Shown here: piece after piece, positions 29,844-40,830 of the stretch
Position numbering within the stretch: the first letter of the stretch is position 1
Layout of the letters: each line of letters opens with the position of its first letter
NCBI GenBank assembly: GCA_020466095.1
Contig: CM035806.1
Location: forward strand, 115,424,737 to 115,488,736
DNA length: 64,000 nucleotides
Direction of reading: 5' to 3'
Source of the DNA: Chlorops oryzae
Taxonomy: Eukaryota; Arthropoda; Insecta; Diptera; Chloropidae
Made by a program: the position numbers and the translations under genes
The notes under the pieces: generated by a model
The model's input: only the letters and a program-made list of their open reading frames with translations
Database searches by the model: none
Told to the model about the DNA's origin: nothing

Positions 29844-31500
29844 ATGTCTTCGTTGTATAGTAAACTTTACGAAGCGTATCGAAAATGCTATTCAAATAAC
29901 ATGTCTAAAGAACGCATCCAAACAGATGCAACCGAGCTCTGGAAATCTTTGAAGGCAGAGAAGGATATGTTTCCTGGTAATGTGGACAAAAAAATTGCAG
30001 AGTTTCTACAGAAAAAAACAAAAACACAGGCTGCACTTTTGTAATTTTTTACAAAACAGGTAAGTTCTTATACCTTACTTCCAGTATAGCAACCAAATGT
30101 TAATCGTTTTAGTGTGCTGCTCGGAGTTCACATATCACTGGAACTTCAAACCAGTCGTCTGCTCTTTTAAATATACAAAAAATACATCGCTAGTTGAACA
30201 TTCGACTTCTTTGCCAGAAAATAACACAACTCAGAGTGTGCAAGTCAATAGATATAAAGGTAATGCATATTGATCAAGTGATTTGAATTTATACATATAA
30301 AGCACACCTAAGTAATACAAAGTTTTGGATTTTTTTAGAATTCGAGAAAGGAACTCGCGCTGAAATAAATCTGAGTAATGAGAATCAATCTGATCCAACT
30401 GATTGCGCTGTGATATCAACTATTAACCGCGGATACGCGACACCTGTGCAAGACACTCTAAAACCTCAAATAAGCCTTTTAGAAAAGCAGCTGATTGCAG
30501 CAATCGAAGCACGAGATTCAGGTCTTTATAAATCCGATATTCAAAAAGATATTGAGAAGTTGAAAACAAAACTTAAAGACAATAAAATGTTAGTGTCATC
30601 AAAAGAAGGAAGAGCTAAACGTGCAAAAAATATAGGCTCGAGACAAGAGAAGCTATTAAAAAATTTCAAACCGTAATTACAGATTTCGCAAAAGCTGTTC
30701 ACGTAAAGAAAAAATATTATTAATATTGAAATCTTATTTTAAATCAAAACTTTCTAATTTACATCCAAGTAAACCGAGGCCGGCCTTCAATTGAGACAAA
30801 ACAACCAGAGATTTTAAAGACCATTGCTGAAATTGCAATGTTTGGTGGAGCTGCTGACGATCGCCGTAGGTCAGAACTGATTCGGAGTTGCAAAACATTA
30901 CATGACTTGCATACAGAGCTTCAAGCTGAAGGTTTGCAAATATCTCAGAGTGCCACTTATTTGCGTGTACTTCCTCGAAATTCTCATACTGAAGAAGGAA
31001 AACGACACGTAAACACAGTACCTGTAAAGCTCTGTCGGGCTCACGCTGTCGCGAGGAAAGCTCGTCCCGATGGAAAATTTCGTACGGCATCAATCGGGTA
31101 GAAACTTTATTTTCTTACCAGTTAACTAGTGTATTATAAAAATGTAAAATGTTCTCAGGTCCTATGGGCAATTGATTGCTACTCTCGGTTCTAGTCAAGT
31201 AGCTGTTATTTCACAAGATGATAAAAGCACAGTTCCGATCGGTCTCACTGCTGCTAACAAGAAAGCAACTTTTTTAATGCACTTGTAATATAAAATAATT
31301 TAACCTGACCATGACTGGATGGTAGCACCTCGGCATAAGCTCATTCCCAGTGTTTACGCAGGTATAATAATAAGAGATGATTTTTAAATAGGTGATGCTA
31401 AAAGTGTGTCGTACTCGGGGCCCAATTACATAGCCATACGCAGTGGGAAAATTCTTCAAGTACAGCAGCATCACATGCCTTTGATTTTGAAAGGATTCTA
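29844..31500 (+). pseudogene. Multi-exon transposase-like gene relic, unclassified
   Basis: Three collinear blocks. (1) ATG 29844, MSSLYSKLYEAYRKCYSNNM to a stop at 30042. (2) After an acceptor TTTTTTTAG near 30338: EFEKGTRAEINLSNENQ, then an amphipathic coiled region (ISLLEKQLIAAIEARDSGLY) to 30674. (3) From 30760: GRPSIETKQPEILKTIAEIA, DDRRRSELIRSCKTLHDL, GKRHVNTVPVKLCRAHAVAR, and after a frame change LGSSQVAVISQDDKSTVPIG and DHDWMVAPRHKLIPSVYAGI. The ISQDD and later residues look like an RNase-H-fold DDE core. Stops at 31099, 31287 and elsewhere show decay. I recognise the block-3 pattern from repeats in several animals but cannot name the superfamily. Confidence 0.5.
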
Positions 31501-31537
31501 AAATTAGAATTATTTAATGATATTCTTTATGGTAAAA

Positions 31538-31637
31538 NNNNNNNNNNNNNNNNNNNNNNNNNNNNNNNNNNNNNNNNNNNNNNNNNNNNNNNNNNNNNNN
31601 NNNNNNNNNNNNNNNNNNNNNNNNNNNNNNNNNNNNN
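31538..31637. other. Assembly gap (100 N)
   Basis: Scaffold gap between the transposase relic and a Helentron end. Confidence 0.99.
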
Positions 31638-31649
31638 TTTCATTGATAT

Positions 31650-31948
31650 TTGGTGTACTGGTAAACTAGGAAAAGGGACATATCCTGGAAAAAAATGGAC
31701 GCCGTCCTCCTCGAGCCACGCCCTTAAATAAGCCCACAAATAAGGGCTTATCGTAATTTCCGAAATAAAAGGCGTAGAAGCTTCAAATGCGCAACATAGG
31801 TCCACCAAGGCGAATGCAAGGTGTAAGGAAATAATTAATGTGGCCACTGCCACGCCCACAAATAGAGAAGCAAAACATAGTGCGCTCATAATGTCGGGAC
31901 GCTGGGTATTTCAAAGTCGGGCTTGACCGACTTTAGCTTTCTTACTTG
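31650..31948 (-). mobile_element. Helentron fragment, reverse copy
   Basis: The reverse complement begins ACAAGTAAGAAAGCTAAAGT, then CGGTCAAGCCCGACTTTGAA and ACCCAGCGTCCCGAC, matching the left end at 18672. One unit similar to the 127-bp repeat (CTTCTACGCCTTTTATTTCG) follows. The far end is near the gap. Confidence 0.85.
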
Positions 31949-32460
31949 TATGTTAATAAAATTAATATTTGGACGGCGTTCTTTTAAGAATTCAAGTGTT
32001 GTTAAAGACACTCTGATATGTTACTCAAAAATACAGCAAACAATTTCGGTTAGGTGCGTTTTTCGCGAGAGTGCATAAAATTGTCTGGAAAATAATAGAA
32101 TGCAGCTAAGCAGAATATACTGTATCGCATTTTCGCTTGTGAAAAACAGTTGAAAACAACAAGCAGCCGTCTTGTATACATATATTTTTCGATTAATAAA
32201 AACAATTGAGTTTTGCGAAGTTTTGCTGCGAATTATATTTACTAACATTTATAAATACCATAATTAACTTCGTTCTTATCTGGTGTCCTATGACACAACT
32301 CAACTTGTTTAAAAGATTTCCGGTCAAAAGACAAACAATTTTATTTGGCAGTGCTAGCCGTTTAATTCTATGCCAAGATCGTATTGTTGCTGAAGAAATT
32401 TTTCTTGGATTAGTTCAGGAATCTCCAAAATGGGAAAGGCATTTGTGTTAGTGAGCAAGA
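31949..32460. other. No gene supported
   Basis: A plus-strand 81-codon frame at 32206 and a minus-strand 75-codon frame at 32021 carry no motif I recognise. Confidence 0.35.
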
Positions 32461-32503
32461 GAGCGAATGCGCTGAAAAAAATTTCAACACTAATTGCGTG
32501 CGC

Positions 32504-32851
32504 TCAATAAAATTTTCCATCTGAAAAAGGTCTACCATATTTGATAATATCATACGAAATTAAGTTAGACAAAGACATTTTCAAATCATTTTGTTTTATT
32601 TTAGCTACTTTTACATTTTCTATTTCTTCGATTCTTGAAATCCACAGTTTAAATTTTTGCAATACAGATTCTTTTTTATCTTTAAAAACCTTTTCCCTTT
32701 CCACGCCATGGATTTTATTGAACTCAGAATGTTGACTTTCAACATGTTTTCTTAAAAACGATTCATTCCTTGTTTTAAATGACTTCCCACATAAAACCCA
32801 AAGCATGTTCTCAAAAGCATTTGGGATCATAAAGTAGGCTTTGCATTCCAT
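32504..32851 (-). pseudogene. hAT transposase N-terminal fragment (ZBED5/SCAND3-like)
   Basis: The minus-strand ATG at 32851 opens 115 codons. They contain a decayed BED/C2H2-like finger (CGKSF...HVESQH), then a helical linker and SNLISYDIIKYGRPFSDGKFY, matching the 'SYxIAKxxKPFSDGEF' signature that follows the finger in Buster/ZBED5-type hAT transposases. Only one Cys of the first finger pair is clear, and the frame ends at 32504 where unrelated DNA begins. The catalytic region is absent. Confidence 0.7.
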
Positions 32852-32928
32852 TTTGATAAAATATTTTTTAAGTGTTTTAAAAAAAAAAGTTGCGCAGATC
32901 CGCAGTGTTTTCGTCGGGCGATTGCTAC

Positions 32929-33469
32929 TAGAGTTGTGTAGTTCGCGAACGAACTAGTTCAATTGAACTATTCACTCAAATGAACTAGAGATCTAGTTCG
33001 CAAGAATTTAGTTCAGTAGTTCTTTTAGTTCAGTAGTTCGTTTCGCCCAACTTGCTCATTTTACTCTTCTCGTTCTTTTTTCATGTACGTTGGGTTGAAG
33101 AGATTAGTTTTCTCTTTTATTCAAAATTTTGCGCTGCCATTTCGAGAACTCGTCCTATTTGAACAAAACTACCAAATTGTCTTCATTACTTTTTATTCAG
33201 AAAACGCACAATTCGAGTGAGATCAAAAACAGTTCGGTAGCTCGCAACAGTTCAATAGCTCTTCTAGTTCAATAGTTCTTCTAGTTCAATAGTTCATAAT
33301 AGTTCGCGAACTAAAAGACCTAAATAGATCGAAGTAATTCGCGAACTATAAGAATGAACTAGTTCGTAATAGTTCGCGAACTAAAAGAACTAAAAGAACG
33401 AACTAGTTCGCGACGAACGAACGAACTAAAAAGAGCGGTCAGTCCAACGAACTAGAATTGCCAACTCTA
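32929..33469 (-). mobile_element. 541-bp hAT MITE, copy 2 (reverse of 25665-26213)
   Basis: Nearly identical to the reverse complement of copy 1. Flanks ATTGCTAC and ATTTCTAC are 8-bp duplications with one mismatch. The two copies are 6.7 kb apart in opposite orientation. Confidence 0.94.
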
Positions 33470-33477
33470 ATTTCTAC

Positions 33478-34619
33478 CGACTAAAGAAAGAGCGTAAGGC
33501 ACAGTGTTGCCGTTTTGTGTACTTTAGTACGCATTGCGTACTTTTTCAATCACCTGAGTACTTTTTATGTACCAAATTATTTTTGGTCGATTTGCGTACT
33601 ATTTCGCTCAACTCCCCATTAGAGTTGCAGGACTATCGATTTCAGTTTTTCTTTGATTGTTAAAGGTTAAAATTAGAAACTGGGCTAACGATCAGCTCAA
33701 TTCTGAATATTCCCGGGGAACGAATTCCCGGGGAATTTACTTTTCTCGGCAATAAACTTCATCTCTTTTAAATATGTGGGAATGGGTATTTGATCCACTC
33801 ATAATTTTCCTTACCCTATCTATTTAAAAAATGTTAATTTTAGTCTCGATAAATGTAAATTCCCCGGGAATATTCAGAATTGGGCTGTATTTTTTCCATT
33901 CCTATTTATTTCTCTCTATGATTTTTCACTGATTTTTTATGTTGCTCGCTAAACCGAGTGCAGAAAAAAATGTATGCCATTTTGCTCGTTATATAAAGTA
34001 TTCAATAGAAATAATTTGAATGCTCGTTAAATGCGAGCCTCGCTAAAGCGAATGCTCGTTAAAGTATTTTTAATAAGTTTATACTCAAAACTAGTCTTTT
34101 AGTCTAGTCTTTGACTAAAACAAAAAATTCATCTTGTATAAATATATTACCATGATTAAAAAATTAGGTTAGTTTTTGTGATTTTTCTTTTTCAAAAAAA
34201 ATATATATGGGGCAAAACACGTCAAGTGTACCACCGGCAAAATTTTTTCTCCCCGATTTGGATGAAACTTGGTACAGTTGTTATGATGTAAGAGTGCGTT
34301 AAATGTGCAAAAAAAGAGTAAATTTTAATCACAGGTTGCCTAGATACAGGGTGTCAAAGTTAAGATTTTTGCTTCGAAGAACATATTTCATTGAATTACA
34401 ATGGGGCTAAAATCGCCTCGCTTCAAAAATTTTTCGAATGTTTCTTACAAAAAATTTTCTGAACTTTTCGAAAACAATACTTAAAAAAATTTTCGATAAC
34501 GGTAAATGAGGAAAATTTGGCATTTTAGTTTTATTTCTTGATTTTCTAGGAGAGACGTCATATTTTTATTTTTTAATTTTGAAATAAAGCTTAGTTCTTC
34601 CCCTTTAAAATGATGCATA
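33478..34619. other. Non-coding interval with one MITE
   Basis: Outside the MITE at 33693-33887 I see a GTACT-rich patch (33515-33605), AT-rich sequence and a conserved-looking repeat start (GGGGCAAAACACGTCAAGTG at 34208). No gene. Confidence 0.4.
33693..33887. mobile_element. 195-bp MITE with CCCGGGGAA palindromes
   Basis: Left end CAGCTCAATTCTGAATATTC, right end as reverse complement CAGCCCAATTCTGAATATTC; both lead into CCCGGGGAA. Target duplication unclear. Non-coding. Confidence 0.8.
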
Positions 34620-34860
34620 AATCAGAATGGGCGGACCATGATTAGTGCTCCAAATACACCTTTGAAGATGCTTACCTAGCATATTTCCCTCAATAACCAC
34701 TGAGCGAGCGAACAATGCCCATGAACAATGCACATATCAAAACAGCACGCAACGATTGCGCTTGACAATGCGCTCGCTGAGTGGATATTGAGGGAAATAT
34801 GCTAGGTAAGCATCTTCAAAGGTGTATTTGGAGCACTAATCATGGTCCGCCCATTCTGAT
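34620..34860. mobile_element. Foldback MITE, ~90-bp near-perfect arms
   Basis: Left arm ATCAGAATGGGCGGACCATG (34621) through AAATATGCTAGG-type sequence pairs almost perfectly with the right arm ending GGTCCGCCCATTCTGAT at 34860. Only a few mismatches occur near CAATAACCACTGAG / CTGAGTGGATATTG. The loop is about 57 bp. Non-coding. Confidence 0.92.
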
Positions 34861-35295
34861 GTTGTAGTTGCCGTTGCTTGCAGTGAATCTGAAGGTAGCT
34901 CAGAAAAGGCGCTATCTCTATGTCAATCTGCAAAACGTAATCTAATGCAGTCGTTGACGCAAAGTCCAGGTTTGCCTTTGAACTTTGATGAAACTGATGA
35001 TCATATTGTCAATGATAACAGTGACTGTTTAGACAACATCAAAATAAACAATTGGATGAAATGGACAAAATTCATGTATGACAACGTTTTATGTAATGTA
35101 AAAAAAGAAGAAAGTGAAAGTGTTAACGCCTTTTGGTGTCCATCCTTTATCGATCGACTTATAAATGATATGAAGTGGTACCCACTATGGTCCTGCATAT
35201 CTGTACCGATGTTTGGCTATGGAAGATGTCCGGTTTCTAGTTCGCATATTGAAGCCGAGTTTAAAAACATAAAACACCATATGTTTTTATGCTGA
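34861..35295 (+). pseudogene. C-terminal fragment of a transposase (MULE/NOF-Phantom-like, tentative)
   Basis: The open frame directly follows the foldback MITE and ends at 35293. It contains WMKWTKFMYDNVLC, FWCPSFIDRLINDMKWYPLW and SSSHIEAEFKNIKHHMF. The 'P-L-W ... SSxxxExxFKNxK' ending resembles the C-terminus of NOF/Phantom-type MULE transposases and related insect proteins. The upstream catalytic region is missing. Family assignment is from memory of the ending only. Confidence 0.5.
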
Positions 35296-36520
35296 GCAAT
35301 TATAAATTTCAATAAGTAAAGTAAATCAACATACATATGTACGTATGCATATACACCTAACTCAGAATTTAATTATACATATGTACATACATAAGAAGAA
35401 AGAACAAAACGAAAAGCAATAAACAAAAATTCACTGTCTTGCATCAGCACTAATATGAGTGCGCGATTTCTACGGTCATTGCCGTATTGATTCCCTGCAG
35501 TAAATGCGGGGCAAATTGACCCCTGCGTCACCACTGTCATTCTATAGACATGGTCAACGACATATAGGACTATAGGTCTAACTCTTCTTCTTCCTAATCC
35601 CTGCAATGTGTTAGAGCTACGCTGCTTCAACATAGGCTTATAGCATGAGGGAAAGACAAGCATGCTATGGCAGCGAAATCGTTAGCTCTGCTGTGGTGAA
35701 ATGCATTGCCACTTTTCTTTTTAATTTTGGGAGATTTTCGAGTACATTACATATAAAATATCTACCAAACTCATAAAATCATATGAAAAGCTTGAAAAAC
35801 ATAAAAATAATCAAGGAATCGCAATATCAAGGAGAAACAGAAATTGTTTTTTTAGTCCTACCCTGTCCACATAACTTTTTGATCACACTATTTCAGCAAA
35901 AATGCTAAATTCTATGTGCAATTAAATTCGTAGCCGTAGTCCAAAATGTATGTAAATTTATTACAAAATGGAAACATTCGTGCACATTAAGCAAAAACAT
36001 ATCGTAATAAATTTAATAAAGTTTCAATTATGAACTTTTCAAGCAATATAAAAAACCGAGCCGACGCCGAGTTTCTATGATAATTTTCTTGCAAGTGGCA
36101 TCATAGTGCCACTTTGTGTCTACCCGTATTGTTGTTGGTAGCTTTCTGGTGAATTTCTCGAATTTGTTGAATTTCCTATTCCTGCTTAAGGTTTTTGTTG
36201 GTAGCTTTTTGGTGAATATCCCCAATTTGTTGAATTTCCTATGCCTGCCTAATGGTGTATATCCCCATCGCGGCAGAGGCTTTTCGACGTCGACAGTTAG
36301 ACCTACAGTCCTACATGGTCAACGAGGAGGTCCACAGCAGAGAACGGCACGAGTACACCGCAACCATAAGTACACCGCATACATACTCTATTTTTTGTAG
36401 ATCCGAGTGCCTCATCCATTCTAAGAACAATTTTGCGGTGTTGATTATACTCGTCGCTCATTTGCTCAGAGCTTCATGTGTTCATAACAAGCTCAGTACT
36501 TCTCGCTCTCTACATATTTC
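35296..36520. other. No gene supported; includes a 63-bp tandem duplication
   Basis: GTTGGTAGCTTT occurs at 36134 and 36197, in two tandem 63-bp units both reading TTTGTTGAATTTCCTAT(T/G)CC. ATACATATGTAC-rich intergenic DNA lies at 35330-35395. Frames of 60-96 codons here lack motifs. Confidence 0.5.
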
Positions 36521-36525
36521 TACTG

Positions 36526-36560
36526 TATAAAAGCAATGAGCGCAAAAAACAGTGTCAGTA
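36526..36560 (+). promoter_or_regulatory. TATA-Inr core promoter
   Basis: TATAAAA at 36526-36532 is followed at arthropod-typical spacing by TCAGT at 36555-36559; the A at 36557 is 31 bp after the first T. No ORF of note begins downstream, only short upstream-type ATGs. It may belong to a lost or intron-containing transcript or a retroelement. Confidence 0.55.
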
Positions 36561-36786
36561 AATATTGACAGCAAAATGAGCCGAATTTAAAAAAATGTGC
36601 GTTTTCGCACTCAAGCTGCTATACGATATGTCATTCTGCGCTTTGTCTACTCGAGTAATGCTAGCGCGTAATATGTACATAACTTCGATTCGCGCTCGTT
36701 TGTGTAGATCTATGTATGTATATAAACTCCGCTGATGTTTAGCGTTGAGTGCAATGGGAAATACGAACGCAAAAAGAAAATGCAAA

Positions 36787-36996
36787 CATCCCAGTAGAAA
36801 ATGTCAGACTTAAACCCTATTTAACTTTAATCAGCTAATGAGATTCAAGCAAGACGAGATCAAAATGGAAATGACAATCGGGCATGACTTTTTCGTTCCA
36901 CCTGGCTGACACTGTCATGCGGAGCATTTCACTGAGGCGTCCGCTCTGAAGGACACGCGGACTTGTTCACCGCCGACATAATATTCTGCTGGGATG
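36787..36996. mobile_element. 210-bp MITE with CATCCCAG ends
   Basis: Left CATCCCAGTAGAAAATGTC, right as reverse complement CATCCCAGCAGAATATTATG. Related ends occur at 23267-23641, suggesting one family of mobiliser. Duplication ambiguous (possibly TGC if AAA belongs to the ends). Confidence 0.72.
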
Positions 36997-37530
36997 TTTT
37001 GCCAAAAGTAAGGGGACGTAAAAAATTTGTATTCACAACAATCACAACAAACACATAACCACGCTTCAGCTTCAGTTTCACAATAATTGCGACCGAGCAT
37101 TGTGTCCATGCAAGCGGCCGGCTTCTTGAACATAGTTATCATTCTTTGCTATTTACTATACTTCACTCATCGTCATTTTGCGCAGATCAGTATGTGTCAT
37201 TGTATATTCTTATACATATTTTATTTATCTTGCTGGCGCGAAATACGAATACGATTGCTGAAAGTGAAAATAAAAATTTACGAAGCAAAGTAAAGCAGAC
37301 ACCGCGAACGCATATTCTGAGAATGCTAGAAGCTCAAACGCAGCAATAGCCGAATTGAGATGGTATGGTTAATACTCATGCAAAATAAAATGCGGTGGCG
37401 ATTACACCGCAAACGCTTTTAAGTCGAGTATACTTAGAGTCATAAAAATAGGGGCTCGCGCAGTTCTCTGGTCCACAGTTCAATTTTCTTGAGCATTCAT
37501 AAAATGAATTTGCTGCGCGAAATTCAGAAA

Positions 37531-37602
37531 GCTCCGTAGCGTAATGGTTAGCATGTCCGATCATCAATCCGAAGGCTCGTGTTCGAATCCCAGGGCAGGC
37601 GA
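37531..37602 (+). other. tRNA-like SINE head
   Basis: An A-box-like TAGCGTAATGGTTAGC and a B-box-like GTGTTCGAATCC (37579) at tRNA spacing form an RNA polymerase III internal promoter. The acceptor and anticodon arms do not pair properly, so this is not a working tRNA gene. It most likely heads a SINE whose body follows to about 37790. Confidence 0.7.
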
Positions 37603-37838
37603 GAAAAAGTGGAAAATTGTAAAATTCGGTGGACTATTCTTATGGATTCTTATGGGTGAGAAGAGAGAAAAAAAAGTTTCCATTCTGAATTCTCGTGAAT
37701 GCTTTCACAGTTCGTGCGAAAATTCTCATGATTTATATTTTCAATAACTTAATATTTCCAATTTTTTCGCAAAAAAAAATTTTTTTTAAAGCCTGTTAGA
37801 CTACTATAATGTTATCCACTTAAAAAAAAAAAAAAATT

Positions 37839-37918
37839 GGCACCCGCCCGAGCGAGATTCGAACACGGGTCTCCAGGTCGCTAGGCCAGACTCTTCACAC
37901 TGAGCCATCCGAGCCCTG
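37839..37918 (-). other. tRNA-like SINE head, opposite orientation
   Basis: The reverse complement reads GGCTCGGATGGCTCAGTGTG (A box) and CGTGTTCGAATCTCGC (B box). Acceptor-stem pairing fails, arguing against a functional tRNA. It faces the head at 37531 across about 240 bp. Confidence 0.65.
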
Positions 37919-38479
37919 TGCGCGGCGCTTTCTATTTAGGTAATATAGCTAATGAGCTTCCTCTACAGCATCACCAGTTCAATCGTCAACTGGTGTCCGC
38001 TCAAACATATGCTCATACAAAGTGTCCATAGGAGAATACATTGGCTTGGGTACAAGTTGGTCACTAGTGACGTTGACGGAGGAACTGGTGACAGATTGAA
38101 TCAGTCACTAGAGATAATTACTGCAGGGTGGTTACAAAATTGATAGGTTCGAACACATTTTTGGCATGTCTTGGAGCAATTTCCTCAGGTCTGAGTTTCT
38201 TCGACCATATCTCCGTAAAATTTTGGTCGATCGTAGTTTCGTTGCTTTCCTTTGAAAGATAGTTTTATGACCAAAAATATCTGGGAACATAATGTATTTA
38301 AAAAATGAGATTAAAGCTGAGAAATTCAAAATTTTATCATTGAAGTCGGAAAAATCTCATATAAATTTTTTTTTCCAACTTTCAATCCGCTTGCGCGGTA
38401 TGAAGATGCAGCTTATTTTGAATTTTTTTTTACACAAAATTATTTTTTATACATAAGGAAACATAATTTTACTATTCCA

Positions 38480-40830
38480 ACGCGATCATACAACTTTCGT
38501 AAAAACGACCCAGCCTAGTATACTCGCTTATTATAAAATTTCGATACTTTAAACAAACTTTCAAGTATATAGCGATTGATAGTTCTGGCCGTTCATTATC
38601 TCTAAATACTCTGCGAAGTTTAATAAAGTTTTGTTTAGATGGAATTGCCTTATACGGTTGTAAATTGGGCAAACACCAACGATGTGATACGGATTCTCTG
38701 TTGCATCGAGGTTGCAGATTGTACAGAGAACAATAGTATTGCTTTTGAAAGCTCTACCATTTATATCTAATAAACCCCCTCTTGCCATAAGAATCAGTCC
38801 TGTTGCATGGGAGTCAAGACCACACGAAAACAGAGGAGGTCCATTGAAGCTTAGCAAGCTGAAGCTGTCATGAAATTGAGATGACCTCGCTCTTTCAACG
38901 TTCCACTCATGTTCCTTGGATTTCAGTTCTTCTAAAATAGCTTCAAAATTTATGTGTGCAGATGACCGTTATTGTAAAGCGAAGTATTTACGCCAAGCTC
39001 TATGATTGAGGTATCTTTAGCCCAGAAATTATTCTTAGCGATGATCTCCTTAGCCAGAATCTTTGGGAGCCTTTCGTCTGCTAGGGACATAACTTTTTTT
39101 TATATATTTAAAGTGAAGATTCAGTGTGTACAGAAACATGGAATGGATTCCAGATTCTATGTGCAGCATATATGTAGGTGTGTTTTGTGGTAGAAGTAAG
39201 ATTATTTTTATAAACGATCGGAACAGCTTTTCGACTTCCTCGTACCTTTTGAATCCCCAGACCTGAGCGCCGTAAAACATAATGGATCTGGCGGCAGCAT
39301 TGAATATTTTCAGCTTATTTGAGTTTGAGATTTTAGGATGCCGCAAATAGCTAGACCAAGTTGAGTATATCGCCATCTTAGAGAAAGCGAGTTTTTCTTC
39401 ATGGTGTTTTTGGAAGGAAGAAGTGTAGTGCATGCGAATTCCCAAACATTTATAGCATGGTACGATTTCTATCGGTTCATCGTTTATAGTCGAATTTAGT
39501 TGATTTGGTAGACGAGGGCCGCTGCGAAAAACTACGATTTTTGATTTTTCAGTATTAACGTTTAGATACCACATTTTACAGTACAAAAACAGTGCATCAA
39601 TCATGTTTTGCAATCCTACAGGATTGTCTGACAATAGTACTAAATCGTCGGCGTATAAAAGAATCTTCACATTTGTACCAGCAACATTAATGCAACCGGG
39701 GAGGATATCCACTATATCAATGATATATAACGAAAAAAGCAAAGGACTTAAGATGCATCCTTGCTTTACACCACAATTTATCTCTAGACTGTCTGATAGA
39801 GTCCAGCCATTCCATATTCGGCACTTTACATCTCCATATAAAAGTTTTAGATTGCAAATTATTTTGGATGATATTCTATAAGACGTTAATTTGCGAAACA
39901 GTGAGCCATGTGGGATTTCATCAAAAGCACAGTTTAAGTCAACAAAGAAGGCATACGAAGAAAAGCCAGATAATTTATTTAGATGGATAATGTTTACAAG
40001 GTTGAAAATGTTGTCGACAGTGGAGTTTCCTCGGCGAAATCCCGCTTGGTATTCATTGATTATGTTATGCGTTTCTATCCAACGGCTTAAACGATTATGA
40101 ATGATACCTGTCAAGATTTTGCTCATTGCATTTGAGAGCGATAAACCGCGATAGTTAGAGGCGTAATTTGGGTCTCCTTTTATAAATAACGGTATCAGAA
40201 TTGATGTAAGGAAGTTCGATGGTATTTGTTCATGCAGAAATATTTTATTTAGTACGCGAAGAACTTCATTTAAGAAGCATATCGGTGCATTTTTATAAAA
40301 CTCGTACCCAATGCCATCATCTCCAGGTGACTTGTTATCCTTTGTTTCTTTCAAAACATATTTTAATTCGTGAAATTCAAAGGGTGAGTCCATAAAAGGA
40401 TCAGTATTATAAGGGTCAACCCAAGCTATGGCGACAGAAGTTTAATCAAATGTGAAGAGTTGGCTAAAGTGAACCATAAAACCGGTAGACTGCAAATCGC
40501 TCTGACCAAATGAGTTTTCAATTTCAATGAATTTGAAATTTTCCACCAGCTTTTGCTGCAAGATACATGATCAAGTTTTTCAATTGTTTGTTGGTGCAAT
40601 TATATCTTCTTGTCATGAGCTAATTTCATAAATTTGGATCTGGCATCAAGGAACTGTTGTCTGGGTACGGGCGAATTTTGTTTTCTAAATATCTCGAGTT
40701 TTCCGAGCATTTTCTTACGTGCACGAAAGCATTGCCAGTCGAACCATTCATATTTGGGAGAGAACACTGTAGGCGAAGTGCGTGAGTTATTGGATTAACG
40801 GATTTTTATGGCAATACTGTTAACTGCTTC
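38480..40830 (-). pseudogene. Non-LTR retrotransposon (LINE) ORF2: reverse transcriptase and C-terminal zinc domain
   Basis: Upstream remnants (about 40830-40400) include SPKYEWFDWQCFRARKKMLG and KSWWKISNSL, after which a stop breaks the frame. The main open segment (40393-39050, 447 codons) has a reverse transcriptase core: NKSPGDDGIGYEFYKNAP, FIKGDPNYASNYRGLSLSN, YQAGFRRGNSTVDNIF, the VDLNCAFDEIPH aspartate and LLYADDLVLLSD (active-site YADD near 39644-39656). The C-terminal part continues in another frame (38857-38561) with the CTICNLDATENPYH...CP zinc-like motif. The endonuclease domain is missing (5' truncation, usual for LINEs). Jockey/CR1-like is a guess. Confidence 0.88.

Noticed and set aside
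37531..37918. Two tRNA genes
   Set aside because: A and B boxes are present, but acceptor stems do not pair and anticodon arms are not convincing; SINE heads are more likely.
39603..40100. Plus-strand ORFs over the LINE
   Set aside because: Antisense shadows of the reverse transcriptase gene.
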